Positions 56,348 to 64,000 of a DNA stretch of 64,000 nucleotides are shown in pieces. The notes beneath the pieces are model-generated. The model did not search any database and was not told the DNA's origin. It was given only the letters and a program-made list of their open reading frames with translations. The DNA lies in NCBI RefSeq assembly GCF_000711695.1, contig NW_013546956.1:1-64000 (forward strand), given 5' to 3'. Made by a program: the position numbers and the translations under genes. The first letter of the stretch is position 1; every line of letters begins with the position of its first letter. Source of the DNA: Tilletiaria anomala UBC 951 (Eukaryota > Basidiomycota > Exobasidiomycetes > Georgefischeriales > Tilletiariaceae).

Positions 56348-57919
56348 TTACTCGGCCACGGAGGCCTCAGAGCTAGGAGCGGCAGCCTTGGCGACGGTCG
56401 GCTCGCCTCTGGCCTTCTTGTCCTTCTTGTTTTTGTCCTTCTTCTTACTGGCGGCGTTGGCGACGAGCCTCTCGAGCTCGCGGCGCTCGTCGTCCGCGTC
56501 GTCCGGCTTGACCTGGCTGTAGATGGCGCCGAGGAACGCGATGGCGCGCGCGCGGTTGAGCAGCGCTTTCTTATCGACGCTTTTATCATTCAGCACGTTG
56601 CTAACGACCTTGCGCAGCACCGTGCTCACTTCCCACTTGGTCCCGCGCCACGTGACGAGGAGCATCTTGCCGCTCATCTCCTGCTCGAGTTGCGCCAGCT
56701 CTTCCTCGCTCAGGTTCCCTTTCTCCTGGCGCTTGGCCATGTCCTCCATGCTCATCTGCGCCGAGACGGCGCTGCCGAGCAGGTTCCATCCCTCCTTCAT
56801 CACTTTGCCCTTCTCCTGCAGCCGCGAAAAGAAGCCCGGCACGCCAAGGATGTTGCTCTTGCTGTGCGTCTTGAGCCACGAGCTGGCCTTGCTCATGTAT
56901 ATACCCCCGATGGCGTGCAGCAGCTCGACGCCAAAGCTCTCCAGCTTGAGGTCCTCAGCCTCCTCGCGCATGCGTTTCTCGAACAGCTGAATTTCCTCGT
57001 CCGCCGCATCGCCCAGACGCCGCGCTTCGACAAATGGCCGGATGCGCGCGATCAGCTTCTCTGTTAGGTCCGCAATGCGCTTCTCCTGCGCTGCTTCCTT
57101 CTCCTTCTCGAAGGCCTCCAGCTTCGTCTTCTGCTCCGGCGTGAGTTTTGCCGCCGCTCCTGCCTTGCGCTTGTCCGCTGCCTCGCTTGGAGGCATCGAC
57201 GTGTCGGTTGCTGCTGCTGTCGTCCCTCCTGAAGCTTTCCCTGCTGCGGCCCTCGGCTGCTCTGCTGCTGCTGCGGCAGGCTTGGCTTCCGCTTCCGCTT
57301 CCACCGCCTGCTGCTGTGCCGGACTGTCTGCTGATGAATTGTTCTTGGCCGCTTCTTCACGCATTTGCCGCTCCAGCTCCTCGCGCTCCTCGTCAGTCAT
57401 CATGATCTCCGATGCTTTGCCCATGTCCTTGATCAGCGAGATTTCGCCAATGATGTCAATGAAGCGCTCGCCGCCGAAAAGATTTCCGAACTGCGTGGGA
57501 GAGGGCAGAACAGCGTACGTCAGCGTAGGGTATATCTCAACGGTATCTCCTAACCGACTCACCATCTCGGTCGCCTCTTTGAGGCCTACTTCATCCTTGG
57601 GTTTCTCTTTGCCGTGCTTGTCGTAGTCTGCTCTAGCGTTCGAGTCACTCAGCACGCGGTACGCCTCGCCGATCATCTTGAACGTCTCCTCGTCTCCGCC
57701 TTTGTCTGGATGGTTCTTGATCGCTGCCTTCCTATACGCCTTCTTCAGCTCGAGGTCGCTGCAGGAGGCGGTGACGCCGAGGAGATCGTAGTACGCCATG
57801 CTGGCGACAGGAAAGCCATCGCGGCTGATGTTACGCGCCTGCTTAGCGCCGTCGTTGCCACTGTCCCCGACTGCTGATGGGGCCGAGGCCGACGCTGCAT
57901 CTACTGTTGCTGCTGACAT
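56348..57919 (-). CDS. DnaJ protein with DnaJ-X domain (Caj1/Djp1-like)
   Basis: Two coding exons on the minus strand, 57919-57563 and 57490-56348, giving 499 aa. The J domain (about 42-104) has [20 protein letters not shown] and NHPDKGG with the HPD triad that stimulates Hsp70. [19 protein letters not shown] opens the DnaJ-X region typical of yeast Caj1 and Djp1, followed by [37 protein letters not shown] and [20 protein letters not shown]. Djp1 helps peroxisomal and mitochondrial import. The 72-nt intron (57562-57491) is in frame and stop-free, but has a GTGAGT donor and its removal joins ATEM to FGNLF as in relatives. A Glu/Ala/Gln-rich linker and a Lys-rich tail flank the domains. Confidence 0.9.
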   Translation of the reverse strand: MSAATVDAASASAPSAVGDSGNDGAKQARNISRDGFPVASMAYYDLLGVTASCSDLELKKAYRKAAIKNHPDKGGDEETFKMIGEAYRVLSDSNARADYDKHGKEKPKDEVGLKEATEMVSRLGDTVEIYPTLTYAVLPSPTQFGNLFGGERFIDIIGEISLIKDMGKASEIMMTDEEREELERQMREEAAKNNSSADSPAQQQAVEAEAEAKPAAAAAEQPRAAAGKASGGTTAAATDTSMPPSEAADKRKAGAAAKLTPEQKTKLEAFEKEKEAAQEKRIADLTEKLIARIRPFVEARRLGDAADEEIQLFEKRMREEAEDLKLESFGVELLHAIGGIYMSKASSWLKTHSKSNILGVPGFFSRLQEKGKVMKEGWNLLGSAVSAQMSMEDMAKRQEKGNLSEEELAQLEQEMSGKMLLVTWRGTKWEVSTVLRKVVSNVLNDKSVDKKALLNRARAIAFLGAIYSQVKPDDADDERRELERLVANAASKKKDKNKKDKKARGEPTVAKAAAPSSEASVAE

Positions 57920-58538
57920 CTTGACTAGATATCAATCGCCCTCAGGTTGTCGTGAAGGTTGTAGAGTCTGTTTAACAAGGCAGGGGCTGGACGTGCTGAG
58001 GTGAGACGGGTGGAATTGCACAGCGAAGGGGCGATGCGAGCTTGTCTGGAAGGTTAAGCGGCTGTACTTTGAATCCCAGCAATTGCTCTTCCGTACTTGG
58101 TGTTGCCCTGCTAGGGGTGCGTGCCACGTGGTCCTGGTCTTGGTCCCTCGTCTCGGTCGAGGCTGTGTGAGCTTGCCAACATCTGTAGCATGAACATGGC
58201 TACTGAAACGGAGAGGACAGCCGGGCCAACAAAGAGGCGCAGCGACAAATTCTTAAGAGCGTGCACAGCCAAAGAAAACGCCAGAGCACTGCACTGCAGC
58301 AGTGTCCGCGAACGGAGACGTCACACGTTCATCCACCATCTACCCATGGCTTCAGGCTCAGTCCTCCATGGACAATGATTCCATCTTGGAACGGGCTTCC
58401 TTGTGGGATGATAAGAGTACAGCCCAGGGAAGGGATGTCGGGTGTTGAAATGGCTTCGAGCTTCGCCTAATGGCTGCAAGGGACTAGTACTCCCCACAGG
58501 TCGGCCAAAGATTGAACGGTTCCGAGCCAGCATCCATC
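57920..58538. promoter_or_regulatory. Divergent promoter region DnaJ gene / CWF19
   Basis: 619 bases between divergent starts. TGCCACGTGG (about 58120-58130) contains a CACGTG palindrome. No gene seen. Confidence 0.4.
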
Positions 58539-61500
58539 ATGGCCTCCTCGCGTCACCACTCGTCCCGCGACCGAGAGCGCGACGACCGCAAAGGTCGTTC
58601 ACACCACTCGGGCGGTCATAAGAGGACCTCTCATCGCCACAGGTCGAGATCAAGGAGCGCCAGCCCGGAGGAGGGGAATAGCAGCAACCATCACAGTAGC
58701 GACCGGCACTGGGACGAGAGGGACAAAGACCGTCATCGGAGGCGGGACGAGAGGGAAAAGGGTAAGGAGCGCGAGCATTGCAGTCACTCTCATCGGCATC
58801 GCAGCAGCCACGAAGATGATAATGGAAAGCGCAGCAGGAAAGAGGATACAGATAGGGAACATCGCCATTGTAAGCGGAGCCAAAGTAGGGATAGGGACGG
58901 AGGGAGGGTTAAAAAGTCACGGAAGGAGGGAAATCACAGTGACAAGGAAAGAAATTATGAGGTAAGTTATTGGAGTTCGAGCTGATCATCTTGACGAGCT
59001 GCTGATGGATCTCCATTTTTGATGCTTCAGGAAGCGATGGCATCGATACCGACATTGGCTTCGCTGGCATTAACATCTACCCTCACCACCGAGGAAGCCT
59101 TGCCACCGTCGACCGAGTCGCCTAGGGTCATGGCACCACAAGCAGAGCCCACAGAGAGCAAGATGCATCGGGAAGACTGGATGCTTGGTGCGGATGCCGC
59201 TCCAGGGGACGCTGTTCCAAAAGCAATAGAGATGGACGACAAGTCTCAAGAGCCTTCCGGCTCATCGGGCGGTATCGACTTTTTCTCATCGCTGGGACAC
59301 ACGAAAGAAAAGAGTGCAAGACAACTGGCTCGCGAAGCCGCAAAGGAGAAGCGCGATCCGGAAAAGCTGCAAGTATCGTCTCGCGAGCTGAACACACAAT
59401 TTGCGCAAGGCAAGTCGCTTGACGAGTATGACGAAGTCCCCACCGGCGTCGGTGCTAGCTCTGGGCACGCTGCACGAGCTCAGCCCGGCGGGCCCGGCTA
59501 CGCATGGCGCATGATGAAGCTCAAGCGGACTTTCGAGGCCGCCGAGAGCGAAGGCAGGGACTTAGCCGATGTAGCGCTCGAGCGGTACGGGAGCATGGAA
59601 GCCTTCGAGGAGGCCAAGGGCGAGCGCGAGTGGCTTGATCGGCGTGATCAGGAGAAGCGCAATGCTGGCACTGGGAGCAGCACCCAGCAGGGGGCGCATG
59701 CTTATAACAGGAGCTACATGGTTTCTGGCCTCTCCGTGGGCGAGTATTCCTCGTTCACTCATTCACCCCTGCCCGGCTCGGGGGCGAGCACACCCCGCCC
59801 CCTCAGCCAGCAATCCTTTCGTAAACCCGGCTCAGCCCCAACGACGCCCGGAGTAGGTGCCAGTGGCGGCTCTAGAGCGCAACCCGCAGCGGATCCTTTT
59901 GCTCGTCTGGGCGCAGCAGCAAGAAAGTCAAATTCCTCTCTCCGCCAACGCGGGTGTACGATTGATTCGGGTGCAAGCCGCAGCGGGACGTCGACACCGC
60001 CCGTAGCTTCTGCTAGCTCTGGCGTGGCGTCCGACGCGAGCAAATCTGGCACTCCAATCCCGTCTGTCTTTGCACCAGTCGTTCCACGCAAATCTGCTGC
60101 TGCGACCGCGGGAGCCGGCACCGTCGAGCGTACTATTCAGCACAGCTCTGATAGTACTGGCGGCGGCGAGAAGGAGATCTCAGCAGCACCCGTCTTGGAT
60201 CAAACAGCGCTCAACAAGCTCAAGGCAAGGGTGATGAAGGCGGAGATGATGGGAAAGCCTGACACCGCTGCGCTCCAGAAAGAGTACGAACGCGAGCTGA
60301 CGCGCTCGGAAACAGCTTCCATACGCGCATATGCGTACGCACAAGGGGGCGACGAAGGCGAAGGGTATTTTGGCACAGATACTTTTGGTCGCGTAAGGGA
60401 TGCAGATGATGATGGAGAGGCTGACGATGGGCATGTGCGCGAGGTACATGTTCTGCCCACACTCGATGGGCGCGGGCAGCTGTACGATGTTGGCCGCGGC
60501 ACAAATGCGGATGCTGCGCAGAATCGTGCCGCTCTGCCAGGTAACAGGAGGAAGAATTCTGAAAAGGTACGTTCCATCGCAAATTTTGCTATCGCATACA
60601 TGCTCATGACCTGACCGTCCTTTGCAGTTCGAGACGCGAGATTCCAAGACAGGCGAGCTGCTGCGCTATAATGCCGATGACGATACGCAGACGCTGTCCG
60701 ATTTGATCCGGCAGGAGCGCTTCGCCGCCGGAGCTTCGTCCGTGAAGAACGCAGACGCCGAGCTCGCGAGCAGGATCATGCGCGATGGCAAGTATCGCGC
60801 CGATGTCGATTACATGGACGACAATGTGGAGCGCCTCGCGCGCAAGAACATGAAGAGCGATGCGATGAAGCGACAATTTGCCATCCAGGACTTTGCGCAG
60901 ACGAAAAGGGCGCTGGACACCTGTCAGTTCTGTTGGCAGGATGAGGGCGCTCGGCCGCCGCGTGCGAACGTCATTGCCAGCGGCAGCAGTGCCTATCTTG
61001 CGCTTCCGGAGCGGGAGAGCCTCGTGGCGGACCACTGTCTGATCGTGCCGGTGCAGCATCACCTCAGCAGCCTAGAGCTCGACGACGACTGTTGGGACGA
61101 GATCAAGAACTTTATGAAGTGCTTGATGCAGATGGCCGCCAAAAAGAATGAAGGCTGTATCTTCTTCGAGACGATCCTCAGCTTCAAGCAGCAGCGACAC
61201 ACGTACATCGAGTGTTTGACGTTGCCGTGGGACCTGTACCTCGACGCGCCGGCGTACTTCAAAGAGTCAATCCTGGCGAGCGAGCAGGAATGGACGCAAC
61301 ATAAGAAGTTGATCGACTTTAGCGAGCGCGGCGGGTTCCGCAACAGCCTTGTGGCCAAGCTGCCGTACTTTATGGTCCAGTGGGACTACAAGGGCCTCAA
61401 AGGCTATGGACACATCATTGAGGGACAGGAGACGGCGGAGCACGGCGAGAATGGAGAGATCGACGCCGCCAACGAGACCGGCCTCGGCGGTCAGGCCTTC

Positions 61501-61789
61501 CCCAAGTGAGCTCTCCACGCCAAACCCTCTGTTTTTACCATTCATTGCACGCAGTGCTAAAAACCATCCCGTCCCCTCCCGCTGCAGGTGGTTTGCACAA
61601 GAGATCGTTGGCAACCTGCTCGACATGGAGCCGCGGCGATGGCGCAAACCACGCAGACTCGACTACAAGCAGAACTCCGAGCGCATCGCGGGATTTAAGA
61701 AGCGCTTTTCTGACTTCGATTGGACCAAAATGCTCGATACTGTTGGTGGTGGCGGCGACAGCGTAGGAGGCGGCGGTGGGTGTGCATGA
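58539..61789 (+). CDS. CWF19: Splicing factor Cwf19 (CWF19L2 type)
   Basis: Four exons: 58539-58961, 59031-60566, 60628-61505 and 61588-61789, giving 1012 aa. Residues 1-140 are Arg/Ser/His/Asp-rich, as in splicing factors. The middle has KLQVSSRELNTQFAQGKSLD and GPGYAWRMMKLKRTFEAA, blocks typical of Cwf19. The C-terminal half has the CwfJ domains: DTCQFCWQDEG (about 750), SAYLALPERESLVADHCLIV, PVQHHLSSLELDDDCWDEI, FFETILSFKQQRHTYIECL, LPYFMVQWDYKGLKGYGHII and, across the last intron, FPKWFAQEIVGNLLDMEP. Cwf19 sits in late spliceosomes next to the debranching machinery. The last donor overlaps a TGA; splicing restores PKWFAQEI. MASSRHHSS is the first ATG. Confidence 0.94.
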
Positions 61790-62211
61790 TGCCATGAGCG
61801 CATCTCCAACCGATCCAAGGCGATTGCCACCCCTTCATTTAGATGCTTTGTACGCATATTCACCTTCAATGTTACAGTATCCTCAATGGCCTTTGGTTAA
61901 GCTGATTTGTGCTCGAACGTCGATGTGTTTCGTTTCTGATTTGCTAGCTGGAGGCATTGATCGGAGAAAGAAGCGTCTCTATATGTGTCGTCCAGTCACA
62001 AAAGTGTCTGGCGGCGGAGCACCAGGCGCGCAGGGTGCGAATCGCGATTGGTTTTCGTGAGGATCTTCTCTCCGCTCCATTCCATTCGGTAAAGACACCT
62101 TGTCACTTTCATAACCACACGCTTGTTCTTTCATCGCGACCGCCTTCTTGACGACGTTCTGTATGGCCACCGTCACCGTCACGAGGTCATAAAGCGAAAT
62201 CGCTGGCAGTC
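61790..62211. other. Intergenic, upstream of the nucleoporin gene
   Basis: 422 bases holding the CWF19 3' end and the nucleoporin promoter. No distinct motif seen. Confidence 0.45.
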
Positions 62212-64000
62212 ATGTTCGGCGCGACGAGCGGGTTCGGCGGCTTTGGTGCCAGCCAGAACCAGCAGCAACCGCAGCAACAAGGTCAACCGCAGCAGCAGGC
62301 CGGGGGCCTTTTTGGCGCTGCTACAAACACCCAGCAGCAGCCTCAGCAAGCTGGCTTCGGAGGTGAGTCGGTGCGGTTACTGAGTGCTCGGCGGAGTCTG
62401 CTCGAGCTTGGTGGGCCTGCCCCAATCAGAATCTTCCTTCCTGAACAAAAGACTCAGCTGATCATTACAAATCTCTTCCCGCACAGGCTTTGGACAACCA
62501 GCTCAAACGCCCGCGTTTGGTGCACAGCCAGCCGCTCAGCCCGCAGGCGGTGGACTATTCGGTGGTGCAGCGAATACCGGCGCAGTGACAGGTGGTACAG
62601 GCTTCACGTTTGGCCAGCCGGCAGCAGGGACGGCTCAGCAGCCTGGCGCGGCGGGGGGTGGCCTCTTTGGGGCCACTCAGGCCAACAAGTCAGCCGGAAC
62701 TGGATTCGGAGGGTTCGGGGCTAGTACGACGGGAACTTCCTTTGGCGGGTTTGGTGAGCTTCAGATCGAGTTCGATAGAAAAGTTGAGTGGGCGCCAACC
62801 CTGATACGCGTTCTTCCATTTGCAGGCGCAACCTCTCAACCTCAAACAAATGCGTTTGGCACGAGCACATCCACCTTTGGTGCACCGAAGCCAGCAGGCA
62901 CCGGTCTCTTTGGTGCGGCACCTGCAACTACACCGGCGTTTGGCCAGGGAGCGGCTGTGGCCACGCCATTTGGCGCGGCAGCTGCGCCTGGTACCTCGGT
63001 CCCTACAACCGGCACAGCGAGCCCGCCTTACCAGCCGCACGTCATCACGGAAAAGGACGGTGCCGGCGTCAGCTCACAGACCTTCTCGTACCAGACCATC
63101 ACGTGTATGCCCGCCTATCAAAAGGCATCGCTGGAGGAGTTGAGGGTGCAGGATTATGCGCAAGGGCGCAAGACCGGTCAGGCTGGGCCAGGTGCACCAG
63201 GCGCGACGACTGGAGGGTTTTCATTCGGCCAGCAGAATACTGGGCAGACCAACGCCTTCGGCCAGGCAAATGCAGGGTCGACGGGCACGGGGCTGTTTGG
63301 CCAATCGCAGCAGCAAGCTGGGACAGGCCTTTTTGGACAGCCGCAGCAACAGCAGCAACCTGGCCAGACGGGAGGCTTGTTCGGCCAACAGCAGACGGGG
63401 CAGACTGGTACTGGCCTCTTTGGACAGCAGTCCTCCGGCACGGGTCTGTTCGGGCAAACTCAGCAAACGCAGCAGCAACAGCAGACGGGCGGTCTCTTTG
63501 GTCAGCCGCAGCAACACCCTGGAGGTGGCCTTTTCGGCCAGTCACAGCAGCAGCAAGGTGCAGCGGGTACCAACACTTTCTCCTTTGGGCAGCCTAGCAC
63601 CAGCACCGCAACTACAGGCTTTGGCTTTGGTCAGCAAGCAGGTGCCACGGATGCCAATAAGCCCGCTGGGACCACCCTCTTTGGCGGTCTAGGCGGCCAG
63701 CAGCAGCAGCCGCCTGCGACTGGCGGCTTTTCGTTTGGTCAACCACAACAGCAACAACAACAGACAGGCGGTGCCTTCGGTCAGACTGGCGCGACAGGCG
63801 GTGGTCTCTTTGGTCAGCAGAAACCCGCTGGCACTGGACTTTTCGGCGCGTCCACTACCACGGCCACTTCTCAACCGGCTTTCGGCGGCTTTGGCGCAAG
63901 CAGCGCGACGAACCAGGCAGGGAAGCCCGCTTTCTCTTTTGGGGGCACCGGCACGACGGGCGCTTTTGGTGCAGCGAGCACGACCGCCTCGCAGCCAGGG
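62212..64000 (+). CDS. NUP98/Nup116-type FG nucleoporin, 5' part
   Basis: Three exons so far: 62212-62362, 62487-62753 and 62826 to the right edge (531 codons, still open). The protein starts MFGATSGFGGFGASQ and is rich in GLFG, FGQ and FGA repeats separated by Gln/Thr/Ala. A GLEBS motif lies at about residues 205-255: PPYQPHVITEKDG, then FSYQTITCMPAYQKASLEEL and RVQDYAQGRK. It is the binding site for Gle2/Rae1 and identifies the Nup98/Nup116 branch. GLFG repeats form the permeability barrier of the nuclear pore. The C-terminal autoproteolytic domain would lie outside the window, so fusion with a Nup96 part cannot be judged. Confidence 0.92.

Overview
This window is nuclear DNA of a fungus. 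Genes are compact, introns are short (mostly 36-105 nt, GT..AG, often GTGAGT or GTAAGT donors), both tRNA genes carry introns, and the proteins are typically fungal. The coding style (intron-containing but not intron-dense, GC-rich, many Ser/Ala/Gln-rich disordered tracts) suggests a basidiomycete, most likely in the smut subphylum Ustilaginomycotina. That placement is inference; no marker gene settles it.

Layout. The first 5.8 kb is a transposon graveyard: Ty1/copia relics on the minus strand that run off the left edge, then a remnant of a Ulp1-type protease. From 5.87 kb the window is ordinary gene-dense sequence: DRN1 (CWF19L1-type), NAA30, RNH201 (RNase H2 catalytic subunit), an SH3-PX-BAR sorting nexin, PAN5 (ketopantoate reductase), a PLP aminotransferase, tRNA-Leu(CAG), a two-RRM protein, HEM25 (mitochondrial glycine carrier) and EFM7. 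A gene-free 3.1 kb stretch follows, then a secreted double-psi-beta-barrel protein, a WD40 protein, a decayed GH43 glycosidase, condensin subunit 1, SEC62, an unknown protein with a SUMO-interaction-like motif, THI6, tRNA-Leu(UAG), a CYSTM protein, RPS4, a DnaJ-X protein, CWF19 and the 5' part of a NUP98-type nucleoporin cut by the right edge.

Functional threads. The genes are mostly unlinked housekeeping functions and there is no biosynthetic cluster. Two CwfJ-domain splicing factors (DRN1 and CWF19) lie 50 kb apart. SEC62 and the DnaJ protein touch protein targeting, and PAN5 and THI6 are vitamin/cofactor genes. Several genes have remarkable exon structures: SEC62 has a first coding exon that is only the ATG, the aminotransferase has an 8-nt internal exon, and the CYSTM gene has 15-nt first and 13-nt last coding exons. 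I found no convincing new multi-gene system. The best candidates for novelty are the SIM-bearing orphan, the secreted DPBB protein, a PIP-like box in RNase H2A and the micro-exons.

Exon coordinates were built by hand from splice consensus, reading frame and family similarity. All spliced reading frames given here close without a remainder.
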